Part shown: one piece after another, positions 19,361 to 27,014 of the stretch | How the letters are laid out: every line of letters starts with the position of its first letter | How positions within the stretch are numbered: the stretch's first letter is position 1 | The notes under the pieces: generated by a model | Told to the model about the DNA's origin: nothing | Database searches by the model: none | The model's input: the letters and a program-made list of their open reading frames with translations, nothing else | Position numbers and translations under genes: made by a program | NCBI GenBank assembly: GCA_022340715.1 | Contig: JAJDNK010000186.1 | Coordinates: forward strand, 1 to 39,452 | DNA length: 39,452 nt | Reading direction: 5' to 3' | DNA from: a bacterium BMS3Abin03 | GTDB taxonomy: Bacteria > Bacteroidota > Ignavibacteria > Ignavibacteriales > Ignavibacteriaceae

Positions 19361-19963
19361 TTACTCTTTATTATCCGGAGGTTTTTCACCCGGTTGATCT
19401 CCGTTTTCTTTTTTCTTGGCAGCCTCTTCTTCCGCTTTCTTTTTGGCTGCAGCAGCTTTTTCAACTTCCTTCTTAATCATGAACTCTTCGTGGTTCTTTT
19501 TCTTTTCTATCTTTTCTTCTTCTGTGAGAGTTACAAAATCGTAAACAAGATTTTCTCTTTCGAATTCTGAAAATTCATAAACGTCTGTCATATAAATACA
19601 GTCTGTTGGGCAGGGGAAAACACATAACTGGCAATAGCAGCATTTTGCAATATCGATATCAAATTTTGTAACCCATAAAGCTTTCTTTTTTCCGTTTGAT
19701 GTTACCCCAAGATCATCACCCGGAACAGATTTTACGGTTTCAATTTGAATACAATCAACCGGACATGCTCTTGCACATTGATCACAGCCAATGCAATCAT
19801 CCATGTTAACATATAACCGGTTGCGTTCACGTTCAGGTAATTCAGGTTTTACGGTTGGATATTGAATTGTTACTGCCGGTACAAAAAGATGACGGAATGT
19901 CACACGCATCCCGATTATTATAGTAATCAATCCTTGCCAGAATTTTAAAATGTAATCTTTCAT
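19361..19963 (-). CDS. nuoI: Complex I 4Fe-4S subunit I with charged C-terminal tail
   Basis: A 200-residue peripheral-arm subunit carrying clusters N6a and N6b, which pass electrons towards N2 in NuoB. Two 4Fe-4S motifs are intact: Cys57, 60, 63, 67 (DCIGCDQCARACPVDC) and Cys108, 111, 114, 118 (CCYCQLCVFPCPTDC). An N-terminal amphipathic segment (KFWQGLITIIIGMRVTFRHL) should anchor it to the membrane arm. From about 145 to 200 there is an unusual tail of Lys, Glu and Ala, predicted helical or coiled coil, ending in a Pro-rich acidic stretch; NuoI proteins usually stop near 160-180. Its start overlaps the nuoH stop by 4 bp (ATGA). Confidence 0.97.
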   Translation of the reverse strand: MKDYILKFWQGLITIIIGMRVTFRHLFVPAVTIQYPTVKPELPERERNRLYVNMDDCIGCDQCARACPVDCIQIETVKSVPGDDLGVTSNGKKKALWVTKFDIDIAKCCYCQLCVFPCPTDCIYMTDVYEFSEFERENLVYDFVTLTEEEKIEKKKNHEEFMIKKEVEKAAAAKKKAEEEAAKKKENGDQPGEKPPDNKE

Positions 19964-21036
19964 AACAGAACCGTAATCAAACCTACCAATATTAAAATTA
20001 CGAATGCAAAAGGAATCAAATATTTCCAGCAGAAAGCCATAAGTTGATCAACTCTAAATCTTGGTAACGTCCATCTTAACCACATTTGAACAAAGACAAA
20101 AAATAATCCTTTAGCAGTGAACCAGAAAAACTGTTCAATCGGAATTAACCATTTGACTCCGAATACATTTCCCAGATAACCGATCGGTGATTGAAATCCG
20201 CCAAAGAAAAGAGTTGCAACAATTGCCGAAACTGCAAACATGTTTGCATACTCAGCTAAAAAGAACATCGCGAACTTCATTCCCGAATATTCGGTATGAT
20301 AACCGGAAACTAGTTCCGATTCTGCTTCAGGAATATCGAATGGTGTTCTGTTTACTTCTGCAAGTGTACTGAGAAAAATAATAAGGAATGAAATTACCAT
20401 TAAAGGAATTAATAAAATCTTAGCTGTTCCGAAAACCGGTCCTCCAAGTATCAACCAGTTCCAGAAATACTGAGTCTGCCACTCACTTATCGTAAAGAGA
20501 TTCATAGTACCCGTAATCATAATTACGGTAACTACAATTAATAACGTTGGAATTTCATAACTTATTATCTGTGCAGCGGCTCTCATTGCACCGAGAAGAG
20601 AATATTTGTTGTTCGAAGCCCAGCCGCCCATTAGAATACCGGCAACGACTAATCCGGTAACCGCGACTATATAAACAATTCCGAGATCAATATTAGAACC
20701 GATAAATGCACCCGAAAAGGGAATGGCGGCAAATGCAGCATAGCTTCCGGCAAAAACCAGAATGGGAGATAAATCAAAAAATCTTCTGTCGTTTTCAGCA
20801 GCAACAATGTCTTCTTTTTGAATAAGTTTAATTATATCGGCAATCGTCTGGAGAATTCCATGGTAACCAACGCGCATTGGTCCAAGTCTATCCTGCATAT
20901 GACCGGAAACCTTTCTTTCAAGCAGAACAGCAAACAAAGCAAAAGGAAGAATAAAAATAAATAATGGCAACAGGCTTTGAATTATTGCTGCTGCAATTGC
21001 ACTTCCGGTTATATTATGTAACCAATCGTATATCAT
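19960..21036 (-). CDS. nuoH: Complex I subunit H
   Basis: A 358-residue membrane subunit (ND1 homologue) that forms part of the quinone chamber and the link between peripheral and membrane arms. Recognisable segments are [20 protein letters not shown] near the N-terminus, [20 protein letters not shown], and the acidic loop [20 protein letters not shown], which holds the conserved charged residues of the quinone-site loop. About eight hydrophobic helices are visible. Overlaps nuoD upstream and nuoI downstream by 4 bp each. Confidence 0.98.
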   Translation of the reverse strand: MIYDWLHNITGSAIAAAIIQSLLPLFIFILPFALFAVLLERKVSGHMQDRLGPMRVGYHGILQTIADIIKLIQKEDIVAAENDRRFFDLSPILVFAGSYAAFAAIPFSGAFIGSNIDLGIVYIVAVTGLVVAGILMGGWASNNKYSLLGAMRAAAQIISYEIPTLLIVVTVIMITGTMNLFTISEWQTQYFWNWLILGGPVFGTAKILLIPLMVISFLIIFLSTLAEVNRTPFDIPEAESELVSGYHTEYSGMKFAMFFLAEYANMFAVSAIVATLFFGGFQSPIGYLGNVFGVKWLIPIEQFFWFTAKGLFFVFVQMWLRWTLPRFRVDQLMAFCWKYLIPFAFVILILVGLITVLL

Positions 21037-22148
21037 CTGTCAATTTCTCCGAGAACAATATCTATACTTCCTAAGATAGCAACAACATCTGCAACAAGAT
21101 GACCTTTGCATAATTCACCGAGTACTTCAAGATTTACAAATGAAGGTGCTCTTACTTTAATTCTATATGGATTAAGTGAGCCGTCGCTTATAATAAAGTA
21201 TCCAAGTTCGCCTCTTGGGTTTTCTACTCTTGCGTAAATTTGTCCAACCGGTGGTTTTACTCTTTTAGGAATTGCTGAAGAAACATCGCCTTCGGGAATC
21301 TGATCCAATGCTTGTTCGATTATTTTAAGACTTTCTTCCATCTCACGAACCCGCATATAATATCTGTCCCAGCAATCTCCAGTGGTTCCTTTTTCGCCTT
21401 TACCAATCGGGATTTCAAAATCAAATTTGTCATAGATTGAATAAGGATCATCTCTGCGTAAATCCCATTTAACACCGCTTGCTCTTAGATTGGGACCGGT
21501 TATTCCATAATTGATTGCAGTTTCTGCAGGAAGAATTCCAACATTGGCAGTTCGATCTATAAAAATTTGGTTAAATGTTAAAAGATCGTTTAACTCTTTT
21601 AAGTTAGGCCTAAATTCTTTTATAAACTCATTTGCTAAGCGAATAAAATCTGCATGAAGATCATGTGAAACACCGCCTATCCACATATAATTGTAAAGAA
21701 GTCTTGCACCGCAAGTAATTTCAAAAAGGTTTAAAATTTTTTCTCTATCCCTGAAACAAAACAAGAAGGGTGTGAAAGCACCGATATCAGCGCCGTATGT
21801 ACCGAGAGCAACTAAGTGAGAAGCAATTCTCTGAAACTCACCCATAATTACGCGAATATATTGAACACGTTCGGGAACTTCGATGTTCATTAATCTTTCC
21901 ATCGCAACCACATAACCAAATTCGTTGTACATAGATGCGAGGTAATCCATTCTGTCGGTGTAAGGAATAACCTGCGGGTAGGTCATTGCTTCACAATGTT
22001 TTTCAAAACAGCGATGAAGATATCCAATATGAGGGATAACATTTTCGATTAGTTCACCATCAAGAACTAATTCCAGTCTCAACACTCCATGTGTGGATGG
22101 ATGCTGAGGACCCATATTCAATACCATTTCCTCTGTTTTTAAAGCCAC
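21033..22148 (-). CDS. nuoD: Complex I 49-kDa-type subunit D
   Basis: A 371-residue peripheral subunit related to the large subunit of NiFe hydrogenases; with NuoB it forms the quinone-reduction site. The candidate quinone-contacting residues are His20 ([12 protein letters not shown]) and Tyr69 ([12 protein letters not shown]), by analogy with Thermus Nqo4. The [11 protein letters not shown] segment has Cys where Gly or similar small residues are more usual. It is not fused to NuoC, which is a separate gene 34 bp upstream. Family-normal length is 370-400, and the C-terminus [13 protein letters not shown] is the standard ending. Confidence 0.98.
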   Translation of the reverse strand: MALKTEEMVLNMGPQHPSTHGVLRLELVLDGELIENVIPHIGYLHRCFEKHCEAMTYPQVIPYTDRMDYLASMYNEFGYVVAMERLMNIEVPERVQYIRVIMGEFQRIASHLVALGTYGADIGAFTPFLFCFRDREKILNLFEITCGARLLYNYMWIGGVSHDLHADFIRLANEFIKEFRPNLKELNDLLTFNQIFIDRTANVGILPAETAINYGITGPNLRASGVKWDLRRDDPYSIYDKFDFEIPIGKGEKGTTGDCWDRYYMRVREMEESLKIIEQALDQIPEGDVSSAIPKRVKPPVGQIYARVENPRGELGYFIISDGSLNPYRIKVRAPSFVNLEVLGELCKGHLVADVVAILGSIDIVLGEIDR

Positions 22149-22182
22149 TAACTTTTAACCTAATAATTAATTTCTAATTATT

Positions 22183-22713
22183 TTAATAGGGAACTTTCAT
22201 TCCTTTGTAAAACTCAGGATTTTGATAATCCTTTCTTAAAGGATAACCGGCTTCCCAATCGTAAGGCATTAATATTCTTATAAGATTATGATGATTTAAA
22301 AATTTTATACCGTACATATCAAAAGCTTCACGTTCATGCCAGTCTGCAGTTCTCCATATTTCTTCAACAGAAGCAACTTCGGGATTTTCTCTATCGGTTG
22401 ATACTTTTAATGTTACCTTATGCTTCAGACTAATTGATTCTAAATGATAATAAACACTTAGCGTTCCACCTTTCAGTATTTCGTTCCCATTCTCATCTTT
22501 TACTTTTTCACCATTTGCATCATCGACACCGGATAAATTCATCAATGAATTAAACTCTAAATCTTTTTCATCTCTTAAAAACAAACAAATTTTATCTATC
22601 TCCATTGGTGAAACTACGATAACGGATTCAGCAGGTTTGTCTGAAACGAGTTCACCGATTGCTTCGCCAAATTTTTCTTTAAGTATGTTGAATATTTCTT
22701 CGGAGGTTTTCAT
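22183..22713 (-). CDS. nuoC: Complex I 30-kDa-type subunit C
   Basis: A 176-residue peripheral structural subunit without redox groups. The family signature is [19 protein letters not shown] followed by [20 protein letters not shown]. The N-terminal domain has a short insertion with many charged residues ([20 protein letters not shown]). Start overlaps the nuoB stop by 4 bp (ATGA). Separate from nuoD, unlike the fused nuoCD of enterobacteria. Confidence 0.96.
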   Translation of the reverse strand: MKTSEEIFNILKEKFGEAIGELVSDKPAESVIVVSPMEIDKICLFLRDEKDLEFNSLMNLSGVDDANGEKVKDENGNEILKGGTLSVYYHLESISLKHKVTLKVSTDRENPEVASVEEIWRTADWHEREAFDMYGIKFLNHHNLIRILMPYDWEAGYPLRKDYQNPEFYKGMKVPY

Positions 22714-23201
22714 GCACTTTTATTTACTAATGATTCGCTTCTGATTTTTTCCTGTAGTTTTAGCAAACCTTCAAGCAATGCTTCGGGACGAGGAGGACAG
22801 CCCGGTACATAAACATCAACAGGGATAACTCTATCGACACCTTTAAGAACGTGATATCCGTGTTCCCAATATGGTCCGCCACAATTAGAACAGCTCCCCA
22901 TCGAAATAACATACTTTGGATCGGGCATCTGTTCATAAAGTCTTTTTATTCTCAAAGCCATTTTTAAGGTAACTGTACCGGAGATAATAATTACATCCGA
23001 TTGTCTTGGTGAAGGGCGGGGGATAACACCAAACCTGTCAAAATCATAATGTGAAGCGGAAGTTGCCATCATTTCAATGGCACAGCAGGCGAGACCAAAG
23101 CCCATTTGCCAAAGTGAAGATAGTCTTGCCCAGTTTAAAAGATCTTCAACTTTTGTTATTACTATATTATCGTCCGTGAACTGCTTATCGAGTAATCCCA
23201 T
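22710..23201 (-). CDS. nuoB: Complex I subunit B (cluster N2)
   Basis: A 163-residue subunit holding the terminal 4Fe-4S cluster N2, the direct electron donor to quinone. The tandem cysteines Cys39-Cys40 ([10 protein letters not shown]), Cys104 (MGSCSNCGG) and Cys135 (VPGCPPRPE) are all present, as is the [16 protein letters not shown] segment. Length is typical. It lies six bases downstream of nuoA and overlaps nuoC. Confidence 0.98.
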   Translation of the reverse strand: MGLLDKQFTDDNIVITKVEDLLNWARLSSLWQMGFGLACCAIEMMATSASHYDFDRFGVIPRPSPRQSDVIIISGTVTLKMALRIKRLYEQMPDPKYVISMGSCSNCGGPYWEHGYHVLKGVDRVIPVDVYVPGCPPRPEALLEGLLKLQEKIRSESLVNKSA

Positions 23202-23207
23202 AAAATA

Positions 23208-23645
23208 TTATTCAGCTAATGTAAGTTCCTTTTCGATTATTCCATCCGGTGGTACGGACTTTTTAATTACAGGCGGGTTGATTTTAGGTCTTGCCCATTC
23301 AAGATCACCTTTTCTCCACTCATACGCCATTCCTAAACCAAGTAAAATTAAAAATATTGCACCGACTAAAAATCCGTCTATTCCCATATCTCTGTATACC
23401 AGAGCCCAAGGGATGAGCATTACAACTTCAACATCAAAAATTAAAAAGATAAGGGCGACAACATAAAACCTGATATTAAACTTTACCCACGGAGAGCCCT
23501 CAGGATTTTCCCCGCATTCATAAGTTGCTAATTTTTCTTTTGTGGGTCTAGCCGGTCTGATAATTTTTGAAGCGAATATTGCGATAAGAACAAACAGGAT
23601 TGCTGTTAATATAAATGCAAATACCTTACCGAATTCTGTCAACAT
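23208..23645 (-). CDS. nuoA: Complex I subunit A
   Basis: A 145-residue, three-helix membrane subunit (ND3 homologue). The conserved loop with Cys44 (TYECGENPEGSPWVKFNIRF) lies next to the quinone site, and membrane acidic residues Asp71 and Glu73 (FLIFDVEVVMLIPWA) are present. The C-terminus has a hydrophilic extension (WARPKINPPVIKKSVPPDG). This is the first gene of the nuo operon, about 23-30 bases after the predicted transcription start. No Shine-Dalgarno sequence is evident before the ATG. Confidence 0.96.
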   Translation of the reverse strand: MLTEFGKVFAFILTAILFVLIAIFASKIIRPARPTKEKLATYECGENPEGSPWVKFNIRFYVVALIFLIFDVEVVMLIPWALVYRDMGIDGFLVGAIFLILLGLGMAYEWRKGDLEWARPKINPPVIKKSVPPDGIIEKELTLAE

Positions 23646-23952
23646 AGTGCAAAATTATTAATAATTGTTCATTAAAATTACTACTACTCAAAAGTAATGT
23701 CAAGAAAGATTATCTATCATAATAGTAGAGCAAATATGATTGCTTAATTGTTAATCCCATTTGTTGACAATTTCAAAAATAATACTGTACTTATTTGATT
23801 AGGATTAAAATTATAGAATAATTGTTTTATTCTTTCTTGTTTTAGCTTTCCTTCGATAATCTATTTAGTTAATTTTAAATGTGAAAAAAATTATTATTTA
23901 ATTTTTGATCGCGACTTCTTAAATACAGTTGCAGTAATTACACAGGTGGAAA
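23646..23952. other. Divergent intergenic region between nuoA and gdhA
   Basis: This 307-base AT-rich gap is the only gene-free stretch over 300 bases. It holds the nuo promoter on the minus strand. On the plus strand, TTGACA at 23764-23769 with a 16-base spacer to TGTACT (23786-23791) is a weak candidate for the gdhA promoter and would give a leader of about 155 bases; I could not find a better one. An AGGTGG ribosome site lies just before the gdhA ATG. I see no tRNA, small ORF, or convincing hairpin. Confidence 0.5.
23675..23703 (-). promoter_or_regulatory. Sigma70-type promoter of the nuo operon
   Basis: On the minus strand a perfect TTGACA (23703-23698), 17 bases, then TAATTT (23680-23675). 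The predicted start of transcription near 23668 leaves a leader of only about 23 bases. It is the best promoter in the window together with that of rho, which has the same hexamers and spacing. Confidence 0.7.
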
Positions 23953-25239
23953 ATGAAAAATAAGGCCTATAATCCTTTCGAAGCTGCACAAAAACAATTC
24001 GATCACGCCGCAGATTTACTTGAACTTGATCAACCAACACGAGATTTACTTCGTAATCCAATCAGGGAATTTCATTTTATCATTCCTGTTAGAATGGATG
24101 ACGGGAAAACAAAGATATTTCGTGGATTCAGAGTTCAACATAACGATGCAAGGGGACCTGCGAAAGGTGGAGTAAGATTTCATCCTCAGGAAACAATCGA
24201 TACTGTTCGCGCACTTGCAATGTGGATGACCTGGAAAACAGCAGTTCTTGATCTTCCTCTTGGTGGAGGCAAGGGAGGAGTAATATGTGATCCTCATACA
24301 TTAAGTCTCCATGAACAGGAACAGATTTGTCGTGGCTGGGTTCGTCAGATTTTTAAAAACCTTGGGCCCAATGTAGATGTCCCGGCTCCTGACGTAATGA
24401 CCGGTTCGCAACAAATGTTGTGGATGCTTGATGAATATGAGACTCTAACGGGTGCAAAAAACCCAGGATTTATTACAGGAAAACCTATTAGTTTAGGTGG
24501 TTCATTGGGAAGAAAAGAATCTACTGGTTACGGAGTTATGATAACGGTTCGCGAAGCTCTGAAAGAAATGAATATTGAACCAAAAGATACAACCGCAAGT
24601 TTCCAGGGATTCGGAAATGTTGCACAATACGCCGTTCAATTGTATCAGCAAATGGGTGGAAAAGTTATTTCTGTAGCTTGCTGGAACCAGGAAGATGGTG
24701 AAAGTTATACTTATAGAAAACTAGAAGGGATTAATTATGCGGAACTGATTTCTATCACGGACAGATTTGGTGGTATAGAAAAAACAAAAGCTAAAGATTT
24801 AGGATATGAGATTTTACCCGAAGAAGGTTGGATTGAACAGGAAGTAGATATTTTAATTCCTGCGGCACTTGAAAATCAAATAACCCAAGAAAATGTTTCA
24901 AAGATTAAAAAGAGTGTTAAGATAATTGCCGAGGGAGCAAACGGTCCTACTACAAATGATGCCGACGAAATACTTAATGAAAAAGAGATTTTTATTATAC
25001 CGGATTTTCTTGCAAATGCCGGTGGAGTTACTTGTAGCTATTTTGAACAGGTTCAGAATAATATGAATTACTACTGGGAAAAAGATGAAGTCCTCGCCAA
25101 GCTCGATGTAAAGATGACTGCCGCTTACATTGCAGTTAGTGATTTTGCGAGAACACATAAAATTAAAACACGTGATGCTGCTTATATTATTGCAGTTGAT
25201 AGAGTTGCCCAGGCTTGTCATGATCGGGGCTGGGTATAA
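23953..25239 (+). CDS. gdhA: Glutamate dehydrogenase (NAD(P)-dependent)
   Basis: Interconverts glutamate with 2-oxoglutarate and ammonia. The 428 residues match the small hexameric class. Substrate and catalytic residues are visible: Lys71 (GPAKGGVRFHP), Lys95 (MTWKTAV), the catalytic Lys107 (LGGGKGGV) and Asp147 (VPAPDVMTG). The nucleotide fold has GFGNVA at 219-224. The cofactor preference (NAD or NADP) is not clear from these motifs. A good AGGTGG ribosome site precedes the ATG. It is followed after 37 bp by two PPDK-N-type proteins on the same strand, so co-expression is likely. The symbol is by family and does not imply the NADP-specific type. Confidence 0.95.
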   Translation: MKNKAYNPFEAAQKQFDHAADLLELDQPTRDLLRNPIREFHFIIPVRMDDGKTKIFRGFRVQHNDARGPAKGGVRFHPQETIDTVRALAMWMTWKTAVLDLPLGGGKGGVICDPHTLSLHEQEQICRGWVRQIFKNLGPNVDVPAPDVMTGSQQMLWMLDEYETLTGAKNPGFITGKPISLGGSLGRKESTGYGVMITVREALKEMNIEPKDTTASFQGFGNVAQYAVQLYQQMGGKVISVACWNQEDGESYTYRKLEGINYAELISITDRFGGIEKTKAKDLGYEILPEEGWIEQEVDILIPAALENQITQENVSKIKKSVKIIAEGANGPTTNDADEILNEKEIFIIPDFLANAGGVTCSYFEQVQNNMNYYWEKDEVLAKLDVKMTAAYIAVSDFARTHKIKTRDAAYIIAVDRVAQACHDRGWV

Positions 25240-25276
25240 AGTTTTTTGTAATATGAAACAATAGAATATTAAGATA

Positions 25277-27004
25277 ATGATCAGTGCACAAAAAGAATTG
25301 CCAAAGTTTTCCGAGAAGTTTTTTGAATCTGAGGATCATATCAGTTGTATAGGAAGTGGTGAACCTGGGGGTAAAGCTAAAGGACTAGTTTTCATTAACG
25401 AAATTTTAAAATCAGAATTTAATGCAAAAGATTTTCCGGCAATCAAAGTTAACATACCGGCAATGGTTATTATTCCTACGGATATTTTTGATGCATTTAT
25501 GAAACGAAACGACTTGTTTGAAGTTGCCTGTTCATCTCTACCTAATGAAAGAATAGCTCATGCATTCCAGAAGGCTGAACTTCCATTTGAAATTCTCGGA
25601 GATTTAAGAAAGCTTATATCCAAAGTTAATAGTCCACTGGCAATCCGTTCATCCAGTATGCTTGAAGATGCAATTAATGAGCCTTTTGCAGGTATTTATA
25701 CAACCAAGATGACACCTAACAACCAGCCGGATATTGATACGCGTTTCAGAAAATTGGTTGAGGCTATTAAGCTTGTGTATTCTTCAATTTATTTTAAAGC
25801 AGCAAAAGAATATATGGCAGCGACTGAGCATAATATTGAAGAAGAGAAAATGGCTGTGATAATACAGGAGATTGTGGGAAACAGATATGGTGATTTCTAT
25901 TATCCCGAAATATCAGGTGTAGCTCGCTCATATAATTTCTATCCATTTGGTAAATCGAAACCGGAAGAGGGAGTAGTTAATCTGGCGTTTGGATTGGGCA
26001 AAACGATTGTAGATGGGGGTATTTCGTGGATTTTTTCACCTGCTTTTCCAAAAGAAAGTCCTCCTTATGGATCAGTTAGTGAATTATTAAAAATGACTCA
26101 GACTGAATTCTGGTCTGTAAATATGGGTAAACTCCCCGCTTATGATCCAATCAATGAAACCGAATTTATGATTCATTCCAGCATTGCTGGAGCGGAAAAA
26201 CATGGTACTTTAAATTCGGTAGCTTCAACTTATCAACCTGAATCTGACAGAATATCAATTGGAATTGGTTATCCTGGACCACGAGTAATTAATTTTGCCG
26301 GAATTCTGACACTTAATGATATCCCCTTAAATGATTTGATCAGAAATTTATTAAGAATATGTGAACAGGCACTTAATAAACCTGTAGAGATTGAATTTGC
26401 TATCACATTTAATCCAACTCGATTCGGATTTTTACAGGTAAGACCAATGGTAGTTTCATCTGAAGAAATAAAAGTTGAAGTGGATGAATTATCAGGTGAT
26501 AATATTTTAGTTGCATCTAAAAATGTTCTGGGCAACGGAACTAATAATTCGATTAAAGATATTGTTTTCGTTGATCCTAAAAAATTTGAAACAAAGTTCA
26601 CACCTAAAATTGCCGAAGAACTGGAAAGCATAAATAAAATTCTCGTCCAACAGCACAGACCTTATCTTCTTATTGGTTTCGGAAGATGGGGAAGTTCTGA
26701 TCCGTGGCTTGGTATCCCTGTTAATTGGGGACAGGTTTCAGGAGCAAAAGCAATGGTTGAAGCCACAATTGAAAACATGAATGTTGATCTGAGTCAGGGT
26801 TCTCACTTTTTTCATAATCTTACCAGTTTCATGGTCAGCTATTTTTCAGTAAAAATATCCGATCAGTATAGAATTGATTGGGAGTGGTTGAACAAACAGC
26901 AAGTTGTTAATAAAACAGATTTTGTTACGCATGTTACTTTATCTACTTCACTTAATATAAAAGTGGATGGTAGAAGCAGCAGGGGAGTAATTATCAAATC
27001 ATAA
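25277..27004 (+). CDS. Orphan PPDK N-terminal (ATP-grasp) domain protein without phosphohistidine domain
   Basis: A 575-residue protein with the nucleotide-binding half of pyruvate phosphate dikinase / PEP synthase. Motifs in order: GGKAKG (31-36), RSSSMLED ... FAG (124-139), IIQEIV (195-200), GLGKTIVDGG (239-248), and IEFA ... QVRPM (372-391), the usual end of this ATP-grasp domain. The swivelling phosphohistidine domain and the PEP/pyruvate barrel that should follow are absent. Instead there is a C-terminal module (about 430-525) with LLIGFGRWGSSDPWLGIPV and SQGSHFFHNL, also found in the next gene. It therefore cannot be a complete PEP synthase. Annotation pipelines may call it that; the real phosphoryl acceptor is unknown. 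No signal peptide. Lies 37 bp after gdhA and 10 bp before its relative. Confidence 0.82.
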   Translation: MISAQKELPKFSEKFFESEDHISCIGSGEPGGKAKGLVFINEILKSEFNAKDFPAIKVNIPAMVIIPTDIFDAFMKRNDLFEVACSSLPNERIAHAFQKAELPFEILGDLRKLISKVNSPLAIRSSSMLEDAINEPFAGIYTTKMTPNNQPDIDTRFRKLVEAIKLVYSSIYFKAAKEYMAATEHNIEEEKMAVIIQEIVGNRYGDFYYPEISGVARSYNFYPFGKSKPEEGVVNLAFGLGKTIVDGGISWIFSPAFPKESPPYGSVSELLKMTQTEFWSVNMGKLPAYDPINETEFMIHSSIAGAEKHGTLNSVASTYQPESDRISIGIGYPGPRVINFAGILTLNDIPLNDLIRNLLRICEQALNKPVEIEFAITFNPTRFGFLQVRPMVVSSEEIKVEVDELSGDNILVASKNVLGNGTNNSIKDIVFVDPKKFETKFTPKIAEELESINKILVQQHRPYLLIGFGRWGSSDPWLGIPVNWGQVSGAKAMVEATIENMNVDLSQGSHFFHNLTSFMVSYFSVKISDQYRIDWEWLNKQQVVNKTDFVTHVTLSTSLNIKVDGRSSRGVIIKS

Positions 27005-27014
27005 AATTTAAATT

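Noticed and set aside
25277..27004. Complete phosphoenolpyruvate synthase
   Set aside because: The N-terminal ATP-grasp motifs are there, but no phosphohistidine motif and no PEP-binding barrel follow, and the protein is far too short.
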